From assembly GCA_033030425.1 (NCBI GenBank), contig JAUFSD010000013.1:372001-436000 (forward strand): a DNA stretch of 64,000 bases, read 5' to 3'. The DNA is from Verpa conica. Taxonomy: Eukaryota; Ascomycota; Pezizomycetes; Pezizales; Morchellaceae. How positions within the stretch are numbered: the first letter of the stretch is position 1; each line of letters starts with the position of its first letter. This document shows, in pieces, positions 23,439 to 37,008 of the stretch. The translations under genes and the position numbers were made by a program. The notes beneath the pieces are model-generated. The model was not told the origin of the DNA. It saw only the letters and a list, made by a program, of their open reading frames with translations, and searched no databases.

Positions 23439-25823
23439 GCACGGATCTCGCAACGGGTGTGGGCAGGAACGAAGGGTTTATGCAGATATTTCCTGTCTAT
23501 AGGTGAGGCGTCACGTTATGAAGAGCGTAAAGGGCTAGAGCTGTTACTACCCTTTCTATTACTTCGCCTGGCTCCCCGTACTGTTTTTTTCCCCCCTATT
23601 CCTATGACTGCGAAGAAGGGTTTGTATGAGTCAGTGATGTCTATTTGCTTGAGAAAAGAAAAAGAAATCATAGGACTTATTAAACTTTACGGAAATGTTT
23701 TCCGCTTGAAAAAACACATACCTTTAAGAAAATATTCCTGTCATTATTGTTTTTTTGTTTTTTTTTGAGGGTTGACTCCCGTTCTGGGCGCTGAAACCTA
23801 TCACTCAGTTCTGGTGAACAGTGTCTAGGCCCCCGGTCTACGGCAGCCAGTTCGCACCGCATGGTGAGGTGTGCTGTTCTGTGCTGTGCGTGGAGCGCAG
23901 AGAGAAATGTGTATTGACCGGTTTCTCCATCACAAAAACTATAAAAAAACTGAAGCTTGATCTATGAGGTAAATAGAAAACGCAGGTCCTGCTTTCAACT
24001 AAAGGGGACAGAAAAAAAACAATTTCTTTTCTATTAAATATTTTTTATATCTCTAAGTTTTGTATTATCAATAGCACTTTCCGCCTCCTGAGCTAGTTCC
24101 CCAGAAAGGAGACCTACATGTAGACATGACATTTTTTATAGGTCACTGAACTAGACCTAAGTCAGGATTCTGCATTGTCTTGTGACAAGATATAGGTATT
24201 GCCACCGGAATGTGCATTGCTTTCTCGCACCCATGCATCGTAGAAAAAGAGATAAATCTCTATTTAACCAAGTACTAGTGGAATAGGCCGGCTGACGAAT
24301 ATACCATTTCCTGTCAGTTGGTTAGGTAGCCAGAATAGGCTATGGAACCACTATAAAGGGTTTGTAATCACAGCCATCTAATCCTCGTCAGCCCTATCTG
24401 CTGGGCCTAATACCCAGCAATTACCCTCTTTCCTAATCTTAAATTTAGCACTCCCTCCTAAGATTCAAGGAAATTTAAGCACTTTCTCGTATTTTTTTTC
24501 CCGCTGGGACATACGTGTGTAAACCTCGGTGTTACAACGTACGCTCACAGCCCCCTAATCAAACACTCAAGACCAGCAAGTCGAATAATAGACCATGCTG
24601 GAGCCTAGATGCCTTGCTTAAAGTGATGCCATCCTTTGCTTTCGGTGGCTGCCGACCGGAGAGATTATGAAGAGAGATTATGAATATACGTAGGGCCCGT
24701 GAGGGGAAAAACTTTCGTAGTTACTGGCTTTGAGGAGGCCATGCAGGTCCTCTAGAGGCCAATAAGGCGGCACCTCTGAGCCCCTGTCCTGGTACCATGG
24801 CTGGCCACTGAGTTCTCACGCAGGGTAAATCTAATAATCTCCAATATCACAACTCGTATCTCGTGGTTATGGTCTGTTGCTAGTGAGATTACGTTTTTTT
24901 TTACTTCTTCTGAGATCCCTAGATCACCCACCATAAGTGAAGATCAGACCGGCATATTGTATACACTCAAGGAAGTACGTAACCACAATATTTGAAATTC
25001 GGGTCGAAGCTTTATGATATCCGAAATCGATCTACGATCCTGGGACTCGTGCGACAATGCTATCACTTTTGCCCTTGGACCAGCTAGACCCTAAATTCCA
25101 GTTAAGAAGTAATGTGACTCTGAGTGGTGCATAATTAGTCATATGTGCTGAGGGTAGGACTTGAGTCAGGGTTTAAGCATACATGTATTTTTAGTTGGCT
25201 CGCTAGATCCCTAAACAAGTTTTTTTTTCCGTTCATGTGGGGAAGGAGGGATAGAGAGATTTCCCTGTTTATTTCGATGAGATTCGTTAACAAACGGATT
25301 GGACTTATTTTTTCAGCTCTATGTATACCTTAGCATTTGAGAATCTGACGGACCATCCCTTCATGCATTAGATAGAGTCTGGTCTTAATTAGAATAAAGC
25401 TCTCATCGAGCACCAGTCCTTCAGTGAGAGATAAACATCCCCATGGTAATCTCCCGGATAACCTGTCATGCGATGTGTGTTGGGATGGTAATGCGGGGTG
25501 CGGTTCCCCACATCTCATCAGGGCCCCACCCACCACATGCAAGTAAGCGAGTGATGTAGAGCAAGGTTGATGGCTGGGAGTTAGCGAGAGTCTGATATAC
25601 ACGCCAAGACCATAGCCACATCACACCATCTCAGCCACACCAAGCCAATCCTCTCTTTCTCCTCGCCCGGGGCCCACCCACCCGCTGCGCCCAGTTCCCT
25701 CTCACACTTTCCCCCACGTCTTTCCTCTGCGCACTTGGGAAGAGGCTCTGCGAAACAACAGACCGACAGACGGACGGCCAACATCTACCCGTAGCTTACC
25801 CACCTAGCTCTAACAGCCCCCGT

Positions 25824-25845
25824 CCATCCATCCATCCATCCATCT
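25824..25845. repeat. CCAT tetranucleotide microsatellite
   Basis: Five consecutive CCAT units, about 300 bases upstream of the Kelch-BTB start, in C-rich leader or promoter DNA. Confidence 0.85.
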
Positions 25846-26145
25846 ACCTGTTCAGCGAACGGCTCCCCGAGTAGCCTCGGCCATCCCGGTACCGTACCGG
25901 CTCCCTGGTTCTACGATCGGGTCTTGCCTTACCCTTATTAGGCTCGTCCGTAGGCACTGCAGCTTTAAGCCTCATTCGCTGCTCCTCCATTTGGCTTCAC
26001 TATCTTTGCTATCACTGCTTTCAAACGCTTTACGACCTGCTCAATTCATCACTCTTAAGCATCTCCCGGGATTTGCTATTTTCTCACTCCCTTTTTTCCG
26101 TGTCGTTGGGGTTCTGCCTGCCTTCCCGTTTAGATTTTAAGCCTC

Positions 26146-28909
26146 ATGTCTCTACAGCCACCTTCAACGCCAGGACAAAACAACCGCCAGAATCTAACCA
26201 GCATTTTTGCATCTGGAAGAAACCCATCAAACATTTCTTTCGCCGCACCAGGCTCAACAGCCCCGATGCAGATGTCACCAGAGAAAAGTAATCTCCAAGC
26301 CCGGAAACGGTTCGTTGACGGCGGAGGTGCTGAGGATGGTAACGGTGCGATCTATAGATCAGTTGCATATAGGACAGAAGGTTTGTTCAAGTTTTCGGGT
26401 GATTTTTTCTCTCCTCAAGTCTACTTTGTCAGATCCTGGTGGTCCTTGCAATTTGCAAAAAAAGAAGAGAAAAAGAGCCATTGTAGAAAAGTGGGAGTTA
26501 TTAGATTTGCATAGAGTACTGACTTTGGTGAATAAAGGTGCCCGGCTTGCGTGTCTTGTCAATGCATCTGTTACTGTATGTGGTGACGATGATGCTATCT
26601 ATGCATTTGGTGGGTTCGACCAATATACTGACGAAGGTATGCTCTCTCTCCGCGGGCCTGACCAATCACAAATCGACCCCGCATTCACGATAGTTATGGG
26701 TGGTTTACGAAACACTGCTTACTCTTTACTCAATAGTGTATAATCACGTGTTAAGATTGGACCTGCATACATACACGTGGACGCTGGTCGATAATTATGG
26801 CGACATCCCGAGTGTTAGGATGGGTATGTTGTGATTTCAACCTTATCTATTCTTTTTCTCGTATCAATTTCGATCTTGGCATCCCGGAATACCCAATGTG
26901 GTTTCATTATCATATGTCGTTATAAAATCTGCTGTTTGGATAAATAGCCGACATACCCGTGGGGGGCTTAATATCACATTCCTTGGGTACTTATTCTTTT
27001 CGGCTACTAACGATTTTCGTTAACTTTAGGACATACGACTACCTACTGGCGTGAAAATAAACTTGTTATTTTTGGAGGCGAGAATGAACATCGAATGTTT
27101 CTCTCGGATGTCTATATATTTGATATTTCCACAGCATCTTGGTCCCAGCCAGTTGTTGAAGGCCACCCCCCCAATGGCCGTTCCCGTCACGCTGTTGTAC
27201 TCCATGAAGACAAACTCTTCATTTTGGGTGGTATCCACAATAACCCTAGCGCGACGGAAGACGATACCGAATACAACCCACAAGAAGTCCTCGACGATAT
27301 CTGTTATCTCGATTTAAAAACCATGACCTGGAGCAAGAGTTGGAGATGGATTGCACGGTTTGACCATCAGGCTTGGGTCCGAGATGGAAAATTGTGGGTT
27401 TTCGGTGGAATGGGAAAGGAGATGGACCGAACAGGAGAACTGATCTCACTGGACCTTAACCATCCTGCCTTTGCTCGTACAGAGACCAAGCAAATGGGAT
27501 ATGTCACGAGGCAGCAAGCTGGCGCCAGCAATGAACCCACCGTGGGTCAGAGCCGCGTCCTCCGGTCGCATCGTCCATATGGTCCTAATTCCCCGCGCCC
27601 TATCAATGTCTCCCGGCGGAACACCCCTCCACCGAGAAAACAACCTGTACCTGCAGCAACTTCGTCGATCCGATTTCTGTGGGGTCGCGATATTCCCTCA
27701 GAAGCTCATGGAACACACTTCCATCATATCTGTGGGAGCACCCTCCTAGACTTTGTCACATCTGCAAACACGATTGATCCCTCGGAAACTGGTCTCTGTG
27801 CGTTAGATCTCAACGAGATGACCTGGCGTAAGATGGCTGATGGCCTAGATATCTTTGGGGGTGGGGAGTGGAGATGGCATTACCTTGCAATATCACCCAA
27901 CAGTACGATGGCCTATTTGCTTGGATGCCCCACACACGAGGAGGATCTGGGCCTTGGGGAAGGCGAAGAATATCTTTCAGATGTACTTCCGATCGATCTT
28001 AGCAGAATTGGGATTGATGTCGGACAGAAACAAGGCGAAAACCCAAGAGACGGTATGCTCGGGTGCGACTTAGCAAAGGTTTTCGATAAACATGACATTG
28101 ATTCTGGCGCGGATTTTGTTATTAGGGCGATGAAGGACGAAGCGGCGGAGGGAGATGAGTGGGATATGAGTGGTGTATGGGGGAGCAATATCAGTGCTAA
28201 TAGCCCAATGCAGCGATCAGAGGATGATGATCTACCACCAGAGGAGGTTATGGGGCCACCAATCAAGGTGCACAAACTTATATTGCTCGCTAGGTGGCCA
28301 CACTTTGGGACCATGTATAATGCACATATGCGAGAGTTCCACCGCGGCAGTCTTTACCTCCCTGAAGCCTATTCAGTCGTGAGAGCTTTCATGTACTTTT
28401 TGTACACGGATTCCATTGCAACATCAGCATACTGCCCTAATATCTCGACTGTCGCCGGTCTTCTCGTCATGGCAAATCTTTATGACATGAAACGCCTGCG
28501 AACCCTCGCCCTTAGTAGGCTATTCAACGAGCTCGACGTTGAGTCTGCTGCGGTCGTCTGGGAGCGTGCAGGCGTTGCCGGTGAAGAAGCGCTGAGAAGG
28601 AAGGCGGCCCGGTTCGCGCTCACTTTCTGGGGCCGTATCGTTCGAACAATGGGATTCAGAAGATTAAGCAGACGAAGTGTTATGGAACTTTGTGAGGAGA
28701 CCGATGTGGAAGGAAGAATCCTCGGTGGAGATGAGCTCGGAGCTGTTGGTGCTATCGATGGCAATGATGTTTTCGGCCGTGGGTTCGGCGGAATAGGGTT
28801 TGGCGCACATGGAGGCCTTACGGTAAGGAGAAAAAGAGCGAGAGATATGGCAACTGATGATGACGATATTCTTGATGGTGACGGTGAAGAAGATGAAGAG
28901 ATGGGGTAA
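26146..28909 (+). CDS. Kelch-repeat and BTB-domain protein (4 exons, 801 aa)
   Basis: Exons are 26146-26380, 26433-26636, 26737-26823 and 27030-28909; all three joins keep one frame and the third intron is the longest (206 bases). Residues 1-78 are Ser/Asn/Gln-rich. Kelch blades follow with the usual hydrophobic-GG and Trp pairs: IYAFGGF (about 137), LVIFGGE, LFILGGI (about 238) and LWVFGGM (about 297), then a degenerate half after about 390. A BTB domain lies at about 587-672 (VHKLILLAR, FMYFLYTD), with a BACK-like helical stretch to about 735. The C-terminus has a basic RRKRAR cluster and an acidic tail. Kelch followed by BTB recalls fission yeast Ral2 and animal LZTR1, which act in Ras signalling or as cullin-3 adaptors. 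That function is inferred from architecture only. Confidence 0.87.
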
Positions 28910-31900
28910 ATTTTTTCCTGGGGATATTATTTTGCTAGTAATAATTTGTGTAGTTACTTTTCGGTGCTCGGTGGAGTCCTGGCTTTTAGTTCCTTTTCTT
29001 TGTGATGTTTCTTTACAGAAACATGTAGAGTGGTGGCGGGTGGGGTTTTTTGCTCGTGTATGTTCTTTTCTTTGTATTTTTTTTCCTTATTAAATGCTTC
29101 TCAATGATGGCGTCTTAGTTTTATTTTTCTTCATTTCCAAAAAAAAATGGCGGGCTTAGCTGGTTTGAGATTGGTACGGGCTTGGGATAAGTATAGGAAG
29201 GGACTTTTAAGACTTTTAAAGATGGAATTTATTGCTACTACTAAAAATCTTAAGCCATATGGTCGAAATTTTACTCCGAGATTCTATAATTATTCCTAGT
29301 TCAATAAATTGCAGCTATACGGACTAGCTTTGGGGGGAGTTGGTAAAGCAAGTTAGATTATTGAGTCTTTACAACCTTGGGAATGTGATTTAGGAATATA
29401 CCTTCAATACCGTAACGTAGTGTATCTTTGATGACTGGATAGACGAAAACTAAATAAAATGTTTATATCTTCACCATATATCACTCGATTCGAACCTAGA
29501 CTAAATCGATAAAGAAAATACATGATATACATGCTAATTAAGCAGGCTACTAGCCACCGTGCATAAGTTTAAATACATGTCATGATAGAATGTAGTGGGT
29601 TTACTAAAACTTTATGAGCTTGAAGGGAGTGAGGGGGTTATAAGCCTAAATAATTTGACTTCTTATATCGACTGGTGAGAGTACATAGAAATACAGTCAT
29701 TCAGTATATCTAAGCAATAGGGGAAACGGTAGCTGTGATGTCAATTTATTAATTGGTCATAATTTGACATTTAAGATTTCTTAACCTTTTTATTTTAGAG
29801 ATATACACCCTCGATGTTAAACGATAAAGGTCGGTTGAGAATTGTACTCGTAATTAGGAGAGGGGGGTCCCTCGTGTTAATAGTGATATATGAAGGTATC
29901 AATTTTGCTAAAAGGCTAAACTTCTTAAAAGAGTGACTTTTTTTAATGGCGTTTTTATATGTGCTTAAGCTCTTGGGTTTGATTATAGGATCGTAGGTAG
30001 CCATTAAGTCTGCGGAATAGATCGAACCGGATCACCACACCTAGGAATACACCCCCCCCCCACACACGCCTTTGCAACACGCAGACCCCCCCACGGTTAC
30101 TACACATTTTTATTAGGCTAGCTTAGAATAGCGGAATACTGACACAGGTTTCTTCTTGCCTTCTATGTCTATGCCCGTAACCGCCGAGATAATGACTATG
30201 TTCTTCATAGCGTACTTAGCTATGCACACAGTAACTCATGCTATATTTAGTATATATATACATATATATCTTTTTAGTTATTTGAACTGGGCTAATATAC
30301 CATCCCCTCTAATTCCTCACACTACATCAAATCCGTTATAATACGTGTAGGCTTGAAAACTATGATATTGATTTCATACTTGAACTAGTATTCCAATTAC
30401 GTACATTCTATAAAAGCCAAGATGCCATGGCCCTCCGTAGGAGACTTTTGTGTTTTAGGTTTTTATTTATTTTATGATTCTAATAAAATTACCTAAATGG
30501 AATCTTGTCTCGTTCTTTTTTCTCCCGGGAAACTTCATACTTTTTGGGAAGAGTTCGGGGGAGCTCGGGGAGGGGGGGGGGGGAGGGCTCGGATGGGACC
30601 AAACGCTCGTATTCCAGTTACCCAGATTACAGGACAATACGTGATCAGAAGTTTGTTGGGTCCGTACATGGGTTGGGAAGGAAAAGATAGACATTGGGTA
30701 AACCAGGTTTCTATAAAACAACAATCCATCCGGGCGGAGGGGGTGTGCGCACAAAGCATTCTTTGTTTTTGCTTTTCTTGGGTTAATGCTTATTGTATCC
30801 CGACCAGCGATTTCTTCTGGCTGGCTCGGTGAGGGGGGGGGAGGCCTCGCGGGTAAAACCCCCGACTGAGGTCACGAAACAATACTCTAAGACAGCCACA
30901 ACCGGGGGACCCGAGCACTTTTGGTATCTCAGCTCCCGTAGCGATGGGTTGAGGTTGACTTCGATGAGAGATTTGTGTGTTGTAACTTATGTGGAGGAAT
31001 TTATTCGTTGTTTAAGCCACGATATGGTAGTCGGGAGACGTACGTGTATTTGTAAGGAGGAATAACACCCACTCTAGACTAACAAACAGTAATAAATACA
31101 TTCTTCTACAATTCAAGACTCGTGATAATCAGGAATTTCTAATATACAGTATATTCTAGTGCTTTACAGAACAATTGCAATTTCTCTAGAAACAAGCCCA
31201 CAAGGTGAAAAGTGTGATTGACAAACGCAAATCACAGAGATATAGTACCCTTTTAACAACCCAAAACATATATTCTACCTGTGATCTTTGATTGGAAGCG
31301 GAATCTACGCCTGCCGCTCATATTACCAAACAGGCTTCAGCTCTGATATATTTCTTGTGGTGAAGAAATTGGTCAATGTGCATCACACTTTGGCACCCAA
31401 TGCACAAGTAAGGACAGCTGAGGCTTGGCCCGAGCCCCGGGGGGCCCCACGACAGGATGAACCGCTCCGCTCCGCATTCGAAGAATTGGGGTAATGCTAA
31501 ATTTTATATTCGACGGCGAGCCGCCTTTCTGGCAGCTTATGACGCAGCGCCTAGGACTTAGACATAACTAGTGCCAGCTGTCCCGCTCACAATAAATATG
31601 GGCAGATTCCCCTCCTCCCCTCTCAGGTATACCAGAGGATACCTTCCTTCCTTCTGTATGGTCGAGTACCCGAAGTTGTCCACAGATTGTCTAGACTCGA
31701 CTCTGCTGAAACATGGTGTCAATCAATCAATATACAGGTCACGTGACCTGCTCAACGTCCGGTCCAGGCCCAGGTTTCCCCCTGAAAAGGGCTCGAGGAC
31801 TATCCTAATTTTAATCTCCACATTGACTGCAATTCATGAAACTAACCTCGTGCGCATATCATTATACGTCAGCTATAAGACACCGCTGACGGGATGAGCC

Positions 31901-33140
31901 TCAGAAAGCATTATCACCTAACTAGGCACGATCCAAGCTAAAAAGAAATCGCCGTTCTTAGGCAGCGGCAAAGGGGAAAATAAAAAATGGAAATGGAAAT
32001 GGAAATGGAAATGGAAAAAATAAAATAAAATAAAAATTACAATCTTCTAATCCACTTTAGCCACGTAAAACAACGGCCTGGATAACCCTCCGAACAAGGA
32101 AACGCTATATGTACAAAACTCCTCCCCCTGTTCCTATTAAATTCTTCCCAGGGAGCCGGACCTCGCCGAGTAAACTTACTTTAACCCCCCCCCTTCTCGT
32201 ACGGTGACGGGTTGCGGGTTCGATGCCCATTGAGATGCGGGATGCCTACGTGTTTTTTTGTCGACCACTTAATTCCCACATGCCAGACCCATTGACATGG
32301 GTGCCGGTATTCAAGCGCAGCAACGTGGGTTTTACCCACGAGAAGACCCAGAAAGAGGATTGGTGACTGTTGGCGGTCGGTAAGAGTAGTGTATCGACTG
32401 CCTAGGATAAAAATCTTCCGATTGTCTGTTGATATTGCTGCAGAATGTTAGGGTGCATTTCGGTAGATGTCTCATTGGATACCATTGTGGGATACTCATA
32501 AGAGCGGTGGACCTGTCGGGTTCCGTCGTTAGCTGTAGCACAGCCAAGGGCCAGATCCCACGAGTTCCCCCTCTCCCAAGATAGTGGGGGATAGGTATGA
32601 AGTTTGTCGCATGTCTTGAAGTGTCGGTGAATGTTTGTACTCTCCACGAAAACATGGGATATGTAGTTGGGAATCGTGAAAAGAAAAGAAAGAACCCCCC
32701 CCCCCATAAGAAAAAAAAAAGAAGCGTGGGACCTACTAACTATAAGCAAGAAAAAAAAAAACGGCAGCCATAGGTAAACGCGCCCGGAGCTGTATCACAA
32801 ATTACTCGTTATGTCCGTCTTTCCAGGGCTTCCCGCTGCACGACAGAGTCAGTCCCCCCGTCGCCTCCCCCCCCGTTTTGGGAAGCGCTGGGTACATGTA
32901 GCTGGTTATTGTAATACATTTCTGGCTGAGCTCTAGCCGAGCCGATCATCGCCCCACCAGTATTCCCTTCAAAAACCCCTCGGTCACCCTCTCCCGGAGT
33001 CTTGGGCTCGCTTACTGCACAGCTGCGCGTGTATCCAGCAATATCACTATCGCTGGTTCCCAGGCACCCGGTTCACAAAGGATAACTGCTGCCCTGTGCC
33101 CTGCATCTGGTCACTCTTCATTCTTGCATAGTATGTCAAC
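28910..33140. other. Gene-poor region, nothing supported
   Basis: AT-rich DNA to about 30.4 kb, then a mixed segment (30.5-31.1 kb) with G homopolymers near 30570 and 30833 and several short frames. A GGAAAT repeat lies near 32.0 kb. The last 300 bases are C-rich and probably hold the promoter of the next gene. No frame shows a recognisable domain. Confidence 0.55.
31986..32036. repeat. GGAAAT hexanucleotide and TAAAA microsatellites
   Basis: About five GGAAAT units are followed at once by three or four TAAAA units, in non-coding DNA. Confidence 0.85.
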
Positions 33141-33815
33141 ATGGACTCTCATACTTCATCACTCTCGCCGGCCCTTCAAGAGGAGCAACTTCTGCCATCC
33201 ACTGCGCCTTGTACTGCCGGTGAGGGTTGTCATGAACCCGAAAACAAAGTATCACCACATTGCTACAACAGGCCCTCATCAACATCCCCACGAGGTGCCC
33301 TCGGAAATAATACATCACTAAAGTCAGAACTCGAAAACATTCGGATTCAAGATCACTATTTGGATAGTCGAACAGACGCGGATGGTGAAATTGATATGGA
33401 TAATATCAATATGGCCTCCTTGTTGTCTAGAATGCGGAAAATCCGCAGCAGCGGTCAGATTCAATACCGTATACCAAAGAAAAGGAAAAGAGAGAGCTCA
33501 TCCCCATCAAGAGTTAAGGCACGAGGTGGAGACGATATGGAGGTGGATATGGAGGCAGATGTGGAGAAGGCTGAGTCGAGTGATGACCACGAGACCGTGA
33601 CAATCTACCGCCAAAAACGAGTCAAAAAGAACCCGAGAGGCCCACGGGGTGTCCCTTACGACAAAGAAAAACGACATCGGAAATCACATGGCCAAAGACG
33701 GTCATCCCATTCTCAGGGAGTTCCACTACCTATTCCTACTGAAACTCCGGAGATACCTACAACAGTCTGCGAAGAACCTTCGATACCTAATAGCAGTTCT
33801 GAGCCCCACCAATAA
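33141..33815 (+). CDS. Small orphan protein with classical nuclear localisation signal (224 aa)
   Basis: The family is not recognised. It is a single exon from an ATG in good context (CAACATGG) to TAA. Residues 1-75 are Ser/Pro/Glu-rich. At 84-92 there is an acidic DGEIDMDNI stretch, then a short helix (SLLSRMRKIR). PKKRKRE at 112-118 is a classical monopartite nuclear localisation signal. An acidic, Met-rich segment (about 131-150) and a Lys/Arg-rich segment follow, and the tail is Pro/Glu/Thr-rich. It is probably a nuclear, largely disordered protein. An ATG eight bases upstream (33133) opens an overlapping frame to 33321, so initiation at 33141 would need leaky scanning or a transcript start downstream of 33133. 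Confidence 0.6.
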   Translation: MDSHTSSLSPALQEEQLLPSTAPCTAGEGCHEPENKVSPHCYNRPSSTSPRGALGNNTSLKSELENIRIQDHYLDSRTDADGEIDMDNINMASLLSRMRKIRSSGQIQYRIPKKRKRESSSPSRVKARGGDDMEVDMEADVEKAESSDDHETVTIYRQKRVKKNPRGPRGVPYDKEKRHRKSHGQRRSSHSQGVPLPIPTETPEIPTTVCEEPSIPNSSSEPHQ

Positions 33816-36800
33816 AAAACCTAGAGTTATTCTTTGGTGTCACTTTTTTCATCAACCATCTTATCAATACTAGAAGAGGTAAAGAATCTCTATCTTTTTA
33901 TGTGAATATTAGAGGAATTTTGGCCAACAAAAATAAGTGTGAAGGTTACAGATTGTCATTTTTGGGGGGTTCATTTTATTTCATTTTAAATAAGTTTTAT
34001 ACTAGAGGATTGAATCCATCTTAGTTTGGGATACACATGGTCATGGCACAGGCGCTATAGGAGGGAGGTCGGAGTTATTTGGGTTTTTGTTTCTTATCTT
34101 TTTTTCTGGAGTTTATGGAATGGGTAATGTAATATTTCTTTTTTTTTCTAGCTTGGTGTTTATGAGAATATCATTGGAATCCTGCTCTTGGACAGGAGGA
34201 TACGGTTTCATAACTGGTTAGTGTAACTGTTGTGCTGCTACGGGCGGGATAATACCAACACCAGACTAGGACAACAGGAGTATTTAATTTATCTAAGGAT
34301 CTTAAGATCCCCTGTTGCACCTGGAGTATAAAGGTCTCACAATTTATATGGCGATTACGCAGAGTGAACAATCCCCATTGTACCCCCACACACCCCCGAC
34401 CCGAGTCCATCGTGATGCCGAGGCAAAGAATCCGAGATTACAATTCAAGTCATAGCAGAAACCGGCTCTTAATCCCAGTACTACGGTAAGATATCTAGAG
34501 AATGCTACAACCGGTATTACCATAGTATAAGTACCGTGTTTTAACAAACATTCCAGTAAGCGAAGGAGAAAGGGAAAAGTATTGGGTAATTTCTTAGGCC
34601 TCCTATTACCCAAGTCACGTCACTCCTATCGAGCTTGCCGGATCTCCGGATTTCGGTCTTTAGTGGCAAGGAATAGCGCCGCCGCCTGCTTTTCTCTTGG
34701 CGAACCGAATAGTAAATCCGGAAGGTCTGCATTAGAAAAAGAAAAGAAATGGGTTGGTGTTGTTACCGATGGGACGCCAACAAAGAAAGGAAAAGAAAAG
34801 AAAGAGAAAAGGACGCTCTAGAGGGTTTCAAAACGACGATGTCACTATGCAGAAGGTATCTTTTTATTGGTTAGTATTGCCGAGAGATCGGTTACTCTAT
34901 CTTGCGTGCAGCGTGTCAAAAATGCGGACTGTTCAGCTTCCTTGTTGAAAATCTTTGGTTAGGTTCCAAGGTTTTGGACCTTAAGGATAAAATAAATAAA
35001 AAAAGTACCAATGACTATTTAGGTGCTTACTTCAGGCTAGACATTTATTAACTTGTTATATATCCTTTCTAGGAAAATCAAGTATTAAAAAAAAAAAAAA
35101 CCTTACTGATATGATTTTGTCATCCAGGGGGATTCGCGAGCCGGGGTTTTTTGTTTACCCTAGACCTCACCTCCGAGTCCATTCCACGTAAAGCCCAGAG
35201 TACTAACAATAACAAAAGCTAGTGAGGATAAAAGTCATGCGCAAAGGGTAGTCTCCGGAAAGTCTAGAACCAATGTGAGTACTCGCTTTCATAGTTTTTT
35301 CCTTTTTCTTTCTCGAGATATCCGCTGTTGCGCTTGGTCTGTGCGAGAACAATAACATACCTCGTGGTTACAGACACCGATGGGGGCCGTGGTTAAAACG
35401 CCTCCCGGCAGCACCAAACCCAAAAAAAAAAAAGAGGTTGAATACTGCATAGCCGACTACCCCCTTCCCTTGGATGCTACTGGCCCAAATCTATAGAACG
35501 CTGTATGTAGGCGACTTGTGAGACCCTTAGCTAATACTTATATTAATACTTATAGCTGTCGCCTTTGTCTCCCACCAAATGTACATACCGTAGGTACAAG
35601 CCTTTTTTTTCACCAACAGTATCGAAAATTTATCCTACGTACTCAAAGAGATAACACCTGGGGGGAAAAGAAAAAACCTCGAGAGGCTAATGCTTTTGAT
35701 AACCTCTAGATAGTACCGAGACCGAGTCTTTAGCTTTGGCAACAAATCCGAGACCGTTTCGGTATCCCACGCTTAACCTTAGTATGGAACACGTTCCCTA
35801 GGGAGGGTAGTGGGGCACTACTCCCGCCGGATCTAACCTTGGTTCACTAGAAGCAATCTTGTTCGATTTCGTACATCAAAGTCAACTCCAACCACTCGGG
35901 GGGGGGGGGGGGGTGGAGTGAGCAGAGGAACATAAATATATCTTCTTTTTTTTCCCCACCCCTTTCGCTGGGAGCGATCTTTGATTCGTCTCGACCCAGC
36001 AAATTGGCAAATTAGTTGGTCAACTTTAGACTCCCCTTGCTTTTTAGATCCTTTTATGTCTGCCCCGAGCACAGCCATTCATAGGTTACTGCCCGGAGCC
36101 CTAGCAGAATACAGCAACGATAGCATGAGTATGAAGCAAGAATTCCCTAGTTCGCCGAAGTACATGCATATCTCTAACATCTACGCTTAGGTCTGGACCG
36201 TAGTGGTGCACGCTAGATACCGTTCTTGGCTTTGTAGCAAGTAGCGCCAGATATACTGTGTTCAGTTGTTGCTCTTTCGATGGGGTACATTTATTAGTGG
36301 AGGGACTTATTTCTTATATTAGTAGGGAAAGAAAAAGAAAAAAAGAAAGAAAAAAAGAAAAAGAAACCTGACCGTTGGGCCTAGAACGAGATCTAGTGAC
36401 TGATAAACGGTGAGGAGTAAGCTGAAGGAGCAATTGTGAGAGGTTGAGGTTACGTCTCGGTGAAACTAAAGTGGCGTGAGGTGCGTCGACCGATAATGTC
36501 CAGGCGTGCGATAAAAGTGATATTTAGCACCAGGTGTTTGAAAGACTCGTAAAAAAAATAAAGAAAAAAAATCTTTTAGATCCGAGCTCTTGATTGAACT
36601 AATGTTGTGCGTCAAATGATATGGGTGGCCTTTATCCTGCATCACACAGTGAAGAAAAAAACCCCGCATCAACATACATGTCCAGGTATCTTACTCCATG
36701 GGACTTGGAATTTATTTCTCTTAGCGCTACCAGATCTTCGCCTACCGTGTACTCGGTGATTTGCGAGACACCGGAATTACAGGCAAGAATAACCAAGAAA

Positions 36801-36975
36801 AGCGGGGAAAGAGGGTCATCAACGAATTAAGCATACTATGGGCCGAAAGATAGTCCAAATTGAAAGTACAAATACTGTGATTGTATCAATATCATGCAAT
36901 CCGTTTTAGGCACTAACATGCAGCGAGTGCAGGTTTATGACTGAGTTTATGGAGAGATCAAAAAGCTGTCATCTA

Positions 36976-37008
36976 ATCTTTTTTTTTTAAAAAAAAAAAA
37001 AAAAGATT
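36976..37008. repeat. AATC(T)n(A)nGATT inverted repeat
   Basis: A run of T is joined directly to a run of A, flanked by AATC and GATT, so the whole element is nearly self-complementary and could form a hairpin. Homopolymer length may be uncertain. Confidence 0.6.

Larger units (their letters stand above)
21542..26145. other. Gene-poor region with a coding remnant
   Basis: It is AT-rich and homopolymer-rich. A 68-codon open frame without an ATG at 23232-23438 is protein-like and is described as a finding. From 25.6 to 26.1 kb the DNA becomes C-rich and contains a CCAT repeat; this is probably the promoter and leader of the Kelch-BTB gene. Confidence 0.55.

Noticed and set aside
32210..32245. 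GGGTTCGATGCCC, which resembles a tRNA T-arm box
   Set aside because: The flanks do not pair into a T-stem, and no D-arm or acceptor stem can be found at proper spacing.
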